Shown: positions 9,538 through 18,900, numbered from the stretch's first letter. The stretch: 64,000 nt of DNA from Bacteroidota bacterium (GCA_023424395.1 JAFADY010000063.1:186001-250000), one strand, 5' to 3'. Program-made: numbers and translations. Notes: generated by a model from the letters alone, not told the origin.

Positions 9538-9865
9538 ATTCTTCTTTAATTTTTAATGCTTTTTCTATTTCTTGTTTTGGTGTTTTCTGCGTTTTCTTCT
9601 GAAATCCGTTTGCCAATACAACTAAATTTCCTTCATCAAAAAAACAGAAAATTCTGAAGATATCACGTCCTGTCTGTACTCTTATTTCGTATAAACCGTC
9701 GGTTCCTTCGAAATGTTTCAAATATTCTTTAGGAACGTGCGGTATCGTTTCAATTATTCTAAATGTCCAAAGAATTTTTTCTTTTACTTTCTGCTTTTGA
9801 TTTTCATAAAAGTCGGAGAAATAATTTTTGAACAAAAAAACGTGTCGTATTTTATCGCTTTCCAT
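9518..9865 (-). CDS. HigB/RelE-type toxin (phage-derived Gp49-like)
   Basis: 115 aa from the ATG at 9865. A longer frame to 10033 would run through the repeat-rich leader and across the promoter element, so it was rejected. YEIRVQTGRDIFRIFCFFDEGNLVVLANGFQKKTQKTP is the core of Gp49-like (PF05973) toxins; the basic and aromatic residues there belong to the mRNA-interferase fold. Expected: cleaves mRNA on the ribosome, held inactive by the HTH partner. The gene ends 20 bp inside the antitoxin. The module is bounded by long direct repeats at 8943-9068 and 10014-10143. Confidence 0.85.
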   Translation of the reverse strand: MESDKIRHVFLFKNYFSDFYENQKQKVKEKILWTFRIIETIPHVPKEYLKHFEGTDGLYEIRVQTGRDIFRIFCFFDEGNLVVLANGFQKKTQKTPKQEIEKALKIKEEYEYEKK

Positions 9866-9873
9866 ATCGAATA

Positions 9874-9904
9874 CAAAGGTAATAAATGTTGTCCGATAGT
9901 GCAA
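9874..9904 (-). promoter_or_regulatory. Promoter of the toxin-antitoxin pair
   Basis: The minus strand has TTG (9902-9904), 20 bp, then TACCTTTG (9874-9881), 9 bp ahead of the ATG at 9865. Good spacing for the Bacteroidetes -33/-7 pair, and a near-leaderless transcript. Confidence 0.55.
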
Positions 9905-10013
9905 CTTTCTACAAAAGATTTTTTTTGGAAAACGAACACGAAGGGTAGTATCGCACAAGTTGCAAACTTGCGCTAGCGTGTGATTGCCGCCTTGATGCGT
10001 ATAGTGGAAGTAA

Positions 10014-10143
10014 ATTCTTGCTTCGCAACACACCGATTTGGAAACCGGCGCGAGCGAAATCTTTCATTTGTCATATTGAACGAAGTGAAATATCTGTATT
10101 GACAGTTTTGTTGGATTCTTCACTACGTTCAGGATGACAGCAT
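10014..10143. repeat. Long direct repeat B, beyond the toxin-antitoxin pair, with palindromic repeat copy 3
   Basis: A second copy of the 8943-9068 unit in the same orientation, about 1,071 bp away. It ends where the 21-bp minisatellite begins and shares the following tail (AGCATAGA-ATTAG) with repeat copy 1. Confidence 0.75.
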
Positions 10144-10160
10144 AGATATTAGCAATCTAC

Positions 10161-10485
10161 AACTGAAATATGATATGTTTTAACCGTATCATATATTTCT
10201 TTAACCGCATTGTGATCAATTATAACCGTATAATAATTTTCGCTAACCGTATTGTGAGCAGTTGCAACCGTATGCTGATTTCTCTTAACGGGAATGCGCC
10301 GATGAATATCTATAATTATACGTGAATGAACCGTATGCTGCTTGGGTTGAACCGTATCCTGCATAGAATGAACCGTAACTCGATACGGTTCATTGAAAAC
10401 ATTACCGACCTGAACCGTATGCTGATTAGGTTTAACCGTATATTGATCATGAATAACGGAATGTTGAGCGTCTATAACAATAAGA
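10161..10485 (+). repeat. 21-bp minisatellite (possible remnant of a heptad-repeat gene)
   Basis: The core AACCGTATGCTG, often degenerate, recurs at a strict 21-bp step: 10161, 10182, 10203, 10224, 10245, 10266, 10287, then 10329, 10350, 10371, then 10413, 10434, 10455, 10476. The registers at 10308 and 10392 are decayed. No indel breaks the phase over 315 bp. In the frame of 10182 each unit encodes a heptad beginning Asn-Arg-Met/Ile-Leu/Ile. That frame runs from an ATG at 10170 and is broken only by a TGA at 10323, reopening at the adjacent ATG (10326) through to 10619. The opposite strand is also open, with heptads containing Thr-Val. Unlike CRISPR, there are no unique spacers. Confidence 0.75.
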
Positions 10486-10504
10486 AACTTACGGCGGATA
10501 ATTT

Positions 10505-10549
10505 AACAAAAAGAAGTGTCGAACTTCCCACTTTTAAGTCCGACACTTC
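10505..10549 (-). terminator. Terminator of the 241-aa hypothetical gene
   Basis: GAAGTGTCG (10513-10521) pairs with CGACACTTC (10541-10549), with a short inner ACTT/AAGT extension. On the minus strand the stem is followed by TTTTTGTT. It lies 33 bp beyond the stop at 10582. Confidence 0.75.
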
Positions 10550-10581
10550 AGCAGTAACCTACAAAAACGAGATGAGTATGA

Positions 10582-11307
10582 TTAAATTACAGTCTCTTGA
10601 TTTTGATCTGTGGATTTAGAACCTGTGAGATTCTTCAGTATTTTGTTGAAAGAAAATTTTGCCTGCATTTTGGGTTGCCCTTTATAGAAAGTACGGGCAA
10701 TTTTAGAAATACCGATAATGGTTTTATATAAATCGTTCAGCTCTTTTGTGTTTGCAGCAGAAAGTGTGGAGCGCGTGAGCTTACCCTGCTCTTGGGCCAC
10801 GTTTGCTTTTATGTATTCTTTGCTATCGGCAATAAGGGAATCGATAGCCGGAGCGGCAATTCCTTTTTCCTGCATTTGTGTAATCAACTCGGGAGTGAGT
10901 GTGGTTTGCAGCATTTCTACCGTTTGGGTGAGCGCCTGCTGCGATAATTTGTAATCGGGCGAGGTGTTGCCGATACCGAGTTTATTGAGTAACAATTCCA
11001 TTTCTTGTTTATTGCCGGCATAATCTACTTTTATCTGAACTTTGAGCTCGGCAATGTCGGCCAATACTTCTTTTCGTAAGGTTTGCATGGTATTTGACGC
11101 TTCCACCAACTGATGTACACTGCGTATTCCGAGTATGTCGGTAGATGTGTTTTCGATGCGTGTGATGAGATCGTCGAAAAAAGGGCTTGCCCATGCGGGG
11201 CGTTTGGCACTCAGAAATTCTTCGTTCTCCTTTCCGTTTTGCGCGATAATCATGGCAGCAGTAAGCATATCCACGTCGCTTGATGAGTAGTTGCGTTGTG
11301 TTGTCAT
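10582..11307 (-). CDS. Hypothetical protein, helical, Bacteroidetes-type
   Basis: 241 aa with no signal peptide or membrane segment, so probably cytoplasmic. Composition and heptads (about 70-110, 130-200) predict mostly alpha-helix and coiled coil. No family is recognised with confidence; it recalls uncharacterised helical Bacteroidetes proteins. It has its own promoter (11354-11384) and terminator (10505-10549), so it is a complete single-gene unit rather than a chance frame. It sits between a minisatellite and a heptanucleotide array. Confidence 0.7.
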   Translation of the reverse strand: MTTQRNYSSSDVDMLTAAMIIAQNGKENEEFLSAKRPAWASPFFDDLITRIENTSTDILGIRSVHQLVEASNTMQTLRKEVLADIAELKVQIKVDYAGNKQEMELLLNKLGIGNTSPDYKLSQQALTQTVEMLQTTLTPELITQMQEKGIAAPAIDSLIADSKEYIKANVAQEQGKLTRSTLSAANTKELNDLYKTIIGISKIARTFYKGQPKMQAKFSFNKILKNLTGSKSTDQNQETVI

Positions 11308-11353
11308 AATTTTTTGATTTATTAGTTATGAATTAAAGTTATAAAATATGACG

Positions 11354-11384
11354 CAAACATAGTATAATATTTTTAATATGCAAA
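11354..11384 (-). promoter_or_regulatory. Promoter of the 241-aa hypothetical gene
   Basis: TTTG (11381-11384), exactly 19 bp, then TATGTTTG (11354-11361) on the minus strand: a textbook Bacteroidetes -33/-7 arrangement, 47 bp ahead of the ATG. Confidence 0.65.
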
Positions 11385-11465
11385 TTAATTATGATTTATT
11401 GTTATAATTTAACTTTTAAGCAGCCGGATAGATAATGAGACTGGGAGATGGGGGAGATAAAGTAG

Positions 11466-11549
11466 ATGGATGGAAGACCGATGACCGGTGACGGATGTGC
11501 GGTTTAGAGGTGTGGGGTGTGGTATGCTGGGTGATGGGTGATGGATGCT
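11466..11549. repeat. Heptanucleotide tandem array (GT-rich units)
   Basis: Units such as GATGACC, GGTGACG, GATGTGC, then GGGTGTG and GGGTGAT twice (11129-bp-style register holds at 11129+n*7 within 11473-11549) follow in 7-bp phase on the plus strand. Strong G/C strand skew compared with flanking DNA. Confidence 0.55.
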
Positions 11550-11635
11550 TAAATTTATACTACGTGAGAAAAAGGGTACAAGCCGAAGGCATAGTGTCCC
11601 ATTCAGAAAAATGGGTGGAAGAGGGTGCAACCGTT

Positions 11636-11673
11636 GCGTTAATAGATATAACGCTTCAGACGGGTAATCCGTC
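11636..11673 (+). other. Two adjacent stem-loops in a gene-free spacer
   Basis: GCGTTA(11636)...TAACGC(11654) and GACGG(11659)...CCGTC(11673) form back-to-back hairpins with 7- and 5-nt loops. The rest of the 11308-11804 spacer holds only the GT-rich array and the promoters at its two ends. No gene was recognised; the hairpins could be a structured RNA or a decayed repeat. Confidence 0.3.
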
Positions 11674-11742
11674 AGACGCGCTGTGAGGACATTTGATGAT
11701 GTGATTTATTATGGAGATAAATGGAATTTAAAAATTGTGTTT

Positions 11743-11750
11743 TATATTTG
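11743..11750 (+). promoter_or_regulatory. -7 promoter element of the 154-aa lipoprotein gene
   Basis: TATATTTG, 54 bp upstream of the ATG at 11805. Confidence 0.45.
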
Positions 11751-11804
11751 TGCGTATTAAAACACCTTATCTATGAATTTTTATAAACCACATGATTTGA
11801 AAAA

Positions 11805-12269
11805 ATGAAAAAAATCAAACAATTTATTTCCTTTGTTTTCCTGCTTTTTGTTTTTTGTTTGGGCAGTTGCGATAAAGCCGGCATAGTAAGAGACAAACAA
11901 ATAATAGAAAGAATTAAAAACTCGCCACGCGACACTCGCTTAATAGGTAAGTGGAAAGTAGGTAATACGAATAAAGAAAGTGAAAATATTTTTGCGATCA
12001 ACTTCCGAGAGGATGCGGTAGTGGAAAGAGCATTTCCTGTTTATGACAAAAATAATAAAATTGCTTATTTTAAAAGGGATAAAGTGGAAATATATTTTTA
12101 TACAGAGAATGATAGTGTGCTTAATTATTATACTATCCATTATGATTTATTTCATGGCTCTTATAATTCATCGGGATATTATAAAATAAATAAAGACACT
12201 CTTTATTTATATAATTCCAACGAGCAATCAACAGGGATTAGAGATAATACTATTATCATTCAAGATTAA
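11805..12269 (+). CDS. Small lipoprotein of unknown function
   Basis: 154 aa. Signal peptide MKKIKQFISFVFLLFVFCLG ends in the lipobox LGSC, so the mature protein starts at Cys23 and should be lipid-anchored in the envelope. The mature part has LIGKWKVGN and alternating beta-like stretches (KVEIYFYTEN, YYKINKDTLYLYN), reminiscent of small lipocalin-like lipoproteins in which GxW opens the barrel. Function unknown. A second, broken copy follows 91 bp downstream with the shared motif SPRD-LIG-W and the shared tail GIR-N-I-IQD, so the gene was duplicated in tandem. Confidence 0.75.
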   Translation: MKKIKQFISFVFLLFVFCLGSCDKAGIVRDKQIIERIKNSPRDTRLIGKWKVGNTNKESENIFAINFREDAVVERAFPVYDKNNKIAYFKRDKVEIYFYTENDSVLNYYTIHYDLFHGSYNSSGYYKINKDTLYLYNSNEQSTGIRDNTIIIQD

Positions 12270-12360
12270 AATAACGTTATTTATTATATGGTATAATCAT
12301 TTAATTTTTGTTGTTGCCAACTTATATTAAAAAACGTATTATTGTAAAACCAAAATAAGT

Positions 12361-12870
12361 ATGAGCATGAAAAAAAATAGTAGCTTAGTTATAGTAGTTT
12401 CCCTTTTTATAGGTATCTGTATGTTGAGCGGATGCGAAAAGTTATCAGATGCCGAAAAACAGGAGATAGAAAGGTATCAGAAATCTCCCCGCGACCCTCA
12501 ACTTATCGGACAATGGGAATTTAGGACAAAGAAAACGAAACGTACGTTCTTATTTATACAATAGATGGATTAGTTGATCAAGCAAAAGCGATTTATAATG
12601 ACAAAGGAGAATTGATAACGTATAAAAGAGATAAAATGGAGGTTTATTTTTATACAGATGATAACGTTATCTATCAATATATTGTAAACAGAGGAACTTT
12701 AGGTACATCTTATTCCACGTCTATGAATTATAGCATAGAAAGAGACACTTTATTGTTAAATTCAAATACAAAAGGAATCAGGGTGGATGCGAAAATAGAA
12801 AATTAGGATATAAAGCACCAATGGCCGATTAACCGGAATCAGAAACAATGATATTACCATTCAAGATTAG
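12361..12870 (+). pseudogene. Frameshifted tandem copy of the small lipoprotein
   Basis: Opens with MSMKKNSSLVIVV and lipobox MLSGC, then SPRDPQLIGQWEF, matching the intact neighbour. Near 12520-12524 one base has been lost: the first frame stops at 12564, while the frame entered at 12525 (DKENETYVLIYTIDG) continues the homology through YKRDKMEVYFYTDD to a TAG ending at 12806. A second copy of the family's end (GIRNNDITIQD, stop at 12868-12870) sits 62 bp after the first GIR motif, so the 3' end carries its own small duplication or insertion. The protein is probably not made in full. Confidence 0.7.
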
Positions 12871-13012
12871 GACACTGTTTACTGTAAAAAATAATTTTTG
12901 CTTAAGAAGGGAACTGGCCATCTGCTCTCTTATGGGTAAGTTGCTCGGTGATCACTGAGACAAGTATTGTATGCAATTCAGGCCAAAATAAGGACTAAAA
13001 GGCAGGAAAAGA

Positions 13013-13043
13013 AAAAGGATGCCCAACTATTGAGCATCCTTTT
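13013..13043 (-). terminator. Terminator at the 3' end of the SusC/D operon
   Basis: GGATGC (13017-13022) pairs with GCATCC (13034-13039), flanked by A5 and T4, so it can work in both directions. On the minus strand it lies 18 bp past the last gene of the SusC/D locus. Confidence 0.75.
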
Positions 13044-13060
13044 ATTAATATATGACCTGA

Positions 13061-13768
13061 TCAATGATCTTCGGGATAACCGGTGTATCTATAACCTTCG
13101 AGCGTCCAATGCTCGTCCCAATCATTAAGAGGGGTCCTACTGGATTCTCTTATTCTCCATGCAAATTCCGGCACGTCGGGATTACCCCATTCTTCTTTAG
13201 GTATTTGATAGCTTTCAAATAAAATTTTATCCGTATGCAAAATCATTTTTAAATTAAAACTATCTGAGGGGTTGCCACCAATTGTAGTAGCAGCTTTAGG
13301 TAGAATTTTACCTTCTCCTACACTTATCCTTGAGAAAAGATCGTAACCGGGATGAGTTAGTCCTGCTGCAGTGGGAGCCGCTAAGGTGGATGTAAGGTCT
13401 TTTCCTTTTCTTGACTCATCTTCTCCGTATAAGTACGTTCTTACAATGTTTTGAATCTCTCCGGTTCCGTTAAATGCAGCCGAAGCCCCTGTCAACACCG
13501 TCTTCACTTTAATATGCACTCCAGCAATATGAGTTTCTAACCAAATCTCATTCTGAACGTTTGCAGCAGTATTATACAGCATTATTTCATTACCATCTTC
13601 AATAGTAGCGTTATCTTCGTTGTATTTTGCTTCTTCCACCGTTTGAGAAACTACATACCTTCCATCGTACGAGGAAGTTTCGGTATACCAATTTTCAAGT
13701 TCTTCATTGCATGAAGAAAAAATGACACTTATTGCTACCGTGATTATTATAAAAATATATTTTTTCAT
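13061..13768 (-). CDS. Lipid-binding putative hydrolase-like lipoprotein (PF12888-type)
   Basis: 235 aa. Signal peptide MKKYIFIIITVAISVIFSSC with lipobox FSSC at Cys20. The mature part (ELENWYTETSSYDGRYVV; DEHWTLEGYRYTGYPEDH at the C-terminus) resembles the Bacteroidetes 'lipid-binding putative hydrolase' family found at the ends of SusC/D operons. Likely an outer-membrane lipoprotein assisting the transporter. It is the last gene of a four-gene operon, 16 bp after the Ig-like protein, and is followed by a terminator. Enzymatic activity is not demonstrated for the family, and the family assignment is from pattern memory. Confidence 0.6.
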   Translation of the reverse strand: MKKYIFIIITVAISVIFSSCNEELENWYTETSSYDGRYVVSQTVEEAKYNEDNATIEDGNEIMLYNTAANVQNEIWLETHIAGVHIKVKTVLTGASAAFNGTGEIQNIVRTYLYGEDESRKGKDLTSTLAAPTAAGLTHPGYDLFSRISVGEGKILPKAATTIGGNPSDSFNLKMILHTDKILFESYQIPKEEWGNPDVPEFAWRIRESSRTPLNDWDEHWTLEGYRYTGYPEDH

Positions 13769-13784
13769 ATCTGTATTTTAATTA

Positions 13785-14414
13785 TTATACTGGTTTCCAT
13801 GTTGTATTATATACTAAATTTCGTTGATCCGGCATAGTTACTGTAAATTTAACTTCTCCAGCCGGAGAAATTGTTCCGGTTCCATAATGTCTTCCGAAAG
13901 GAGAAGAGCCTTGCAAAATCGTAATTGAACCATCCCCCATATCCACGAAATCCAAAGGAATTGGATAAGCCTGCCACCAACTGTCTGAAGCACGGTAATA
14001 ACCTAGTATTCCATTATTTTGGGTGACTATTATTTTATTTGTCCTTGTGGCATGTACAATTTGATAGTCCCCTGAAAGGTCTTTTGTTGGCATAGCCTCA
14101 ACAACGGCAACAGTTCTTTGTGTAGATGCAGGCAGACCATCTGAATTGATCGCAGCATACTGAAGAGAATAAATACCTGGAACAGAAGTATCCACTGTGC
14201 CATTAACTTCTACGGGCAACTCTGTTTCTCCTGCGTATGCGGTTACTCCGGGATCGGTGAAGGTTGAATTAACTTTCACGAATATAAAATCACCTCCTTG
14301 CATCTCGAATGTGGGATATTCCGTGATCCTTGATATCCCTTCCGTTTCCTTTTCACAAGAGAAAAGGCAGAAGAAAGATACCATCAGTATTATTATATAT
14401 TTATAATGTTTCAT
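13785..14414 (-). CDS. Surface lipoprotein with DUF5011/DUF5012-type Ig-like domain
   Basis: 209 aa. Signal sequence MKHYKYIIILMVSFFCLFSC with Cys20 as lipidation site. Residues about 45-110 (STFTDPGVTAYAGE...GTVDTSVPGIYSLQYAAINS) are the DUF5011 bacterial Ig-like signature. The C-terminal half (SDWWWQAYPIPLDFVDMG region) fits the DUF5012-like partner domain. Such proteins accompany SusC/SusD pairs as accessory surface glycan- or ligand-binding lipoproteins. Located 28 bp after susD and 16 bp before the last operon gene. Ligand unknown. Confidence 0.75.
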   Translation of the reverse strand: MKHYKYIIILMVSFFCLFSCEKETEGISRITEYPTFEMQGGDFIFVKVNSTFTDPGVTAYAGETELPVEVNGTVDTSVPGIYSLQYAAINSDGLPASTQRTVAVVEAMPTKDLSGDYQIVHATRTNKIIVTQNNGILGYYRASDSWWQAYPIPLDFVDMGDGSITILQGSSPFGRHYGTGTISPAGEVKFTVTMPDQRNLVYNTTWKPV

Positions 14415-14442
14415 ATTCTATTATTTTAAATTAGTAATGAAG

Positions 14443-15951
14443 TTATTTACCTGCTTTTAGATTCCACCATACTTTTTGCCCTACATTAGGCTTTTGAGCC
14501 GGAGCATTCGTATTACGAGTAATATAGCTATCGGGATATAAAGGGGAAGCCGGCAAGTTTCCGTTCAACAAATCTCTCCCTTTTACAGAAATAGTTAAAT
14601 CTCCTACAGGGAAATTCAAATATGCAGCTCGACGATCGGCCTCAATATCTATTTCATTTACTGAAGGATATTTGGTTCTGTTTCTCTCAAGGAACGATTC
14701 GATGTGTTGATAATTTGCATTTGCCACCCATTTTTGCATAGCAATTTGTTTTATGAGGACTTCGGTTGAACCCGGATTCCATGCTGCATATCCATCACCT
14801 TCTATAATTCCGGTATCTGAAATTCCATGTTGAGTTAAAGATGCTCTTACTGCGGTATCATAATGATTTTTTGCCATATCGTTTTGTCCTGCACGTGCAT
14901 ATACTTCGGCAATATAGAAATTTACTTCCCAATCCGACATGAGCATTAAATCCATATTACCTGTAAAAACCGCTGTTGCATACGTTTCTTTATCATCTGG
15001 TGTTCCGTTACCGTCCGAATCTTCCTTTGAATCAAAGTCGCCAAAAAAAGCTCCTTTGGTACCTGAAAATAATTTGGGTAAGCGTGGGTCTTCATTCACC
15101 CTCAGATAATCGATGAAGTTTTTGGAAGCTATTACATTTGTGGAAAGATAATTGGCTCCACTAGCCTGAAATTCGCGCATCGGATGACGTTTACCCTCCA
15201 TTGCATCGTTCCAAACAGAACCCGGAATTTTAGCGCTTGCAGTCAGTAAATCGGCGCTTTGAATAAAACTCAATACAGTAGCATTGTTATATTGCTGAGT
15301 TTCTGATAAACGAAGCATAAGCTTCAGTTTTAATGCGTTTGCAAATTTAACCCATTCATTCATGTCGCCTTCGTAAATGAAGTCATAACCACCATCAACA
15401 TTAGCTCCGGTTAAGTCCAATTGCAACAAAGCATCTATACGTTTCATTAAATCAGCATAGATTTCCTGCCCGGTGTCTTGCTTGGGATGCAGAATGCCTT
15501 CATCGGCACGCAACGCCTCTGAGTATGGCATATCGCCCCAAACATCCGTAATTATTTGCCATGTGAAGATGGATAAAGCTTCGGCAATAAAATAATATCC
15601 TTTATTTTCATCCTCTGCCGTCATCGTTTTAATTCGTTTTAAGTCGGTAAGAGGCTCTCTCATTAAAGAAGTATAAGCCGTATTGAACTCTTGAGGAAGA
15701 TACTCGCACAGTGATTTGAATTGGGATGCCGTGTAATTCTGTGTCCAGTATTCCACCCAATAGGCTCCACCAAAACCAAAATCCCAGCCCATTAAATTGT
15801 TAGCTATTCCGATTTGGGTAGCAGGCAACAACACTTTTGCTTCCGGTATTTCTTCCAGCGCATTCGGGTCGTGATTAACATCGAGCCAGTCTTTGCAACC
15901 GGTCAATAATATTAATATGATTGAACTTACTATTAATAATTTATTTTTCAT
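14443..15951 (-). CDS. SusD/RagB-like nutrient-binding outer-membrane lipoprotein
   Basis: 502 aa. Signal peptide ending in lipobox LLTGC (Cys19), then DWLDVNHDPNALEEIP, the usual N-terminus of the SusD-like_2 group. Four TPR-like helical regions are expected; YFIAEALSIFTWQIITDVWG and WEVNFYIAEVYARAGQ are visible TPR-type helices. It caps the SusC barrel and hands over ligand. It directly follows susC (20-bp gap). No glycoside hydrolase, peptidase or sigma/anti-sigma pair is beside it, so the substrate cannot be inferred; the SusD-like_2 type is not specific to glycans. Confidence 0.92.
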   Translation of the reverse strand: MKNKLLIVSSIILILLTGCKDWLDVNHDPNALEEIPEAKVLLPATQIGIANNLMGWDFGFGGAYWVEYWTQNYTASQFKSLCEYLPQEFNTAYTSLMREPLTDLKRIKTMTAEDENKGYYFIAEALSIFTWQIITDVWGDMPYSEALRADEGILHPKQDTGQEIYADLMKRIDALLQLDLTGANVDGGYDFIYEGDMNEWVKFANALKLKLMLRLSETQQYNNATVLSFIQSADLLTASAKIPGSVWNDAMEGKRHPMREFQASGANYLSTNVIASKNFIDYLRVNEDPRLPKLFSGTKGAFFGDFDSKEDSDGNGTPDDKETYATAVFTGNMDLMLMSDWEVNFYIAEVYARAGQNDMAKNHYDTAVRASLTQHGISDTGIIEGDGYAAWNPGSTEVLIKQIAMQKWVANANYQHIESFLERNRTKYPSVNEIDIEADRRAAYLNFPVGDLTISVKGRDLLNGNLPASPLYPDSYITRNTNAPAQKPNVGQKVWWNLKAGK

Positions 15952-15971
15952 ATTTTTTTTAGTTTTAATGT

Positions 15972-18900
15972 TTAAAATGCAATACTTAATCCAAAGACAT
16001 AGGTTTGATAAGGCGGATTCACACCAAATTCACCAAACTTAGCCGCAACATCATTTCCGAATGTGGTTACTTCGGGGTCAATGTATTGATTTTCGGCGGG
16101 CGTCCATAATAATATATTATTTGCCGTTACCGAAGCTCTGATACTCTCTACTTTAAGCCTTCTGCTTAATTGGGAAGGTAATTGATAAGCTAAACTAACA
16201 TTTCTCAATTTCAAGTAACTTCTATCGATTACGGCGTGGTCAGTATATCTGAACCCCCCGTTGCTATAAAAGGTATGTAAAGCTGTGGGGTCGACAGGTA
16301 TAGTATTCTCACTATAAGTTCCGTCTCCATTATCAACAACAGAATTTGGAATAAGAAATGGGTTTCTATCGTTATATGCTGTTTCAGGTCCGCTACCAAC
16401 CCAATGCATATAATCTTTCGTATAGCTGAATATGTTACCTCCGTGGCGATAATCAAAGGTACCAGAAAGGGAAATACCTTTATAAGTAAAAGTATTTGTT
16501 AAACCCATTCGGTATTTCTCATTGATATCCTTACCTAAAAATTCTTCATTAGGAGTTGGCTGAGGATTCCCTGTTCCATCTACAACAGTAGATTCAACAC
16601 CATTGAAATCAACCGTTAAAGCTTTTTGCGATTTAAATTGACCTATAGGCTGCCCTTCAACAGCATAAATACCCATACCACCAAAACCACCTAGATAAAC
16701 CTCAGGCAGGTCTAGACGTTCTACTTTATTATTGTTTTTAGTGAAATTATATGAAATGTTCCATAAAAAATCATCGGTTTTTACCGGAACTACGTTTACC
16801 AGTAGCTCAACGCCACTATTCCGCACGTCTCCTAAATTTGCAGTTTGCGCCGTATAACCAGTGGATGGATCAAGCAACAATGAAGCAATTAGGCCTTTAG
16901 TCATTTTGTTGTAATAAGAGAATTCAAATCCCAACCGATTATTAAAAAATCCTAGATCGGCTCCAATTTCAAATTCATCCGTTAACTCAGGCTTCAAATT
17001 AATATTTCCCGCGGTGTTAGAAACACTGTATGCATTAACTCCTGCCAATGGGAATATCAAATTATCCACGCTCGGGTATCCAGGATTTGTTATACCGGCT
17101 GCTATAAATCTATCATAAACTGCATATAGGCCGGCATCTTTACCGGTACGCCCATAAGATAGTCTAAATTTTGCGAAATTCATAGCGCCCGTATTTACAC
17201 CTTTTTGATTTAAGTAATCAGATAGTATAAAACTTAACATTGCTCCAGGGTAAAAATATGAGTTTTTACCAAGAGGTAACGTAGAAGAATGGTCGTTACG
17301 GGCAGTCAGCGTAAGATAAAGATAATCTCTATATCCTAAATCAGCATTTAAATAAACACCCCAAAGACGATATAAATTAGAAGATTGTGAAGCCGTAGCA
17401 GGGGTAAGTGAATTAGTGAAATCATAAAAACCGGGTATATCAATAGATGATATTTCACCAGCGATGCCAGTATATGATTGTTCGTTTGTATTGGCCCCTA
17501 ATATGGTATTCAATGAGAAATCTTCGAATCTCTTATTATAGTTGAGAATAAGGTCGTGATTTAATTGAATCCTTTGTCTCCTTACTTGGGCATACTGACC
17601 GGGGTTTGCATTCTGAGAAGTAGAGTTATAAGACCCGGGTGTAAAAGAGATAGCATCGAAGTGAGTATCTGCAATGGAAGACTCATAATCACCACCGAAT
17701 CTATAGGTAAGTTTGAGATTTTCCAATAAATCGTAGTCTAATTGCAATTTACCGAAAAACTTATTTTTTTTCTGAACAGCCTCTTTCAAACTTAAAACAT
17801 AGTATGGATTAAGACCGTAAGGGGTAAAATAATTGTCGGCATTGTTAAATTTATTGGTATAATCTTTTAAATCGACAATCGAAATATCCGTGGCTATTTC
17901 ATTGAGGTTACGATATACAGAGTTATCTTGCCCCGTGGGAGACGCTTCGTTTTTCTCCGTGCTAAAGTTAAAAGCAGTACTTACTTTTAATTTGCTTGCC
18001 TGATGGGAGGCATTGGCTGATATCGTATAACGGTTATATGAATCGTCATTGGTGGGTATAGGTCCATCTACACTATTTTGCGAAATAGAACTATAAAACG
18101 TGGTTTTATCATTACCTCCTGTAAGGGAGATCGAATTATTATACCCCACCCCTAAGTCATAAAAATCACGAATACGATTTTCCAGATAATTATAGGGTTT
18201 TATTTTTTGACTATTATCCACAATATGCCCCCATACTCTGTCCTTTCCGTCAAAAGGAGCTCCCCAGTTCCCGTTTTCGTCCAAAGCTCTATCACCACCC
18301 CATCCTTGTCCAAACATTTTTTGTTCGGTCGGTAAACGCCCAACTTGTTGGAGAGTTATACCACCATCGTATCCGATTTTAAATTTACCATCTGTATTCC
18401 TCCCGGATTTGGTAGTTATCATAATAACTCCCTGAGCGGCACGTGATCCATAAAGAGCGGAAGCTGCCGAACCCTTTAATAGTGTGATATTTTCAATGTC
18501 GTTGGGATTGAGAGCATTAATACCTGAACCGAAATCGGCTTGGGAATTTAAGCTATTTCCTGATCGATTCTGAGCATTAGTAATTGGAACACCATCTACT
18601 ACATATAAAGGTTGGTTATTTCCGAAAGAACTATAACCACGTATAGCAACGTTTTGAGTTCCTCCTGGATTTGGCGCTCCTGAAATATCGACACCGGACA
18701 CCTTTCCTTGTAAAGCAGAAATTGGATTCACTGTTTTCGCATTGGCAATTTCATCTCCTGAAACGGATGTTACGCCATAACCCAGTGTCTTCTTTTCCCT
18801 CGTCAGACCTAATGCTGTAACTACAATTTCATCTAATAATTCTGAATCGGGTAAAAGAATTATATTTACTGTCTGAGAAACAGCTACTTCTTGCGTAATC

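Noticed and set aside
9866..10033. N-terminal extension of the HigB-like toxin
   Set aside because: It would run through the promoter and into the direct repeat; the ATG at 9865 fits the family length.
10149..10364. Minus-strand open frame of 71 codons with Thr-Val heptads
   Set aside because: It is a by-product of the 21-bp minisatellite, which has no stops in several frames; no ribosome site or promoter of its own.
10161..10485. Possible CRISPR array
   Set aside because: Units are contiguous, degenerate and without unique spacers; no cas genes nearby.
11495..11686. 63-codon plus frame overlapping the GT-rich array
   Set aside because: Begins inside tandem repeats, has no recognisable domain, and the array explains its openness.
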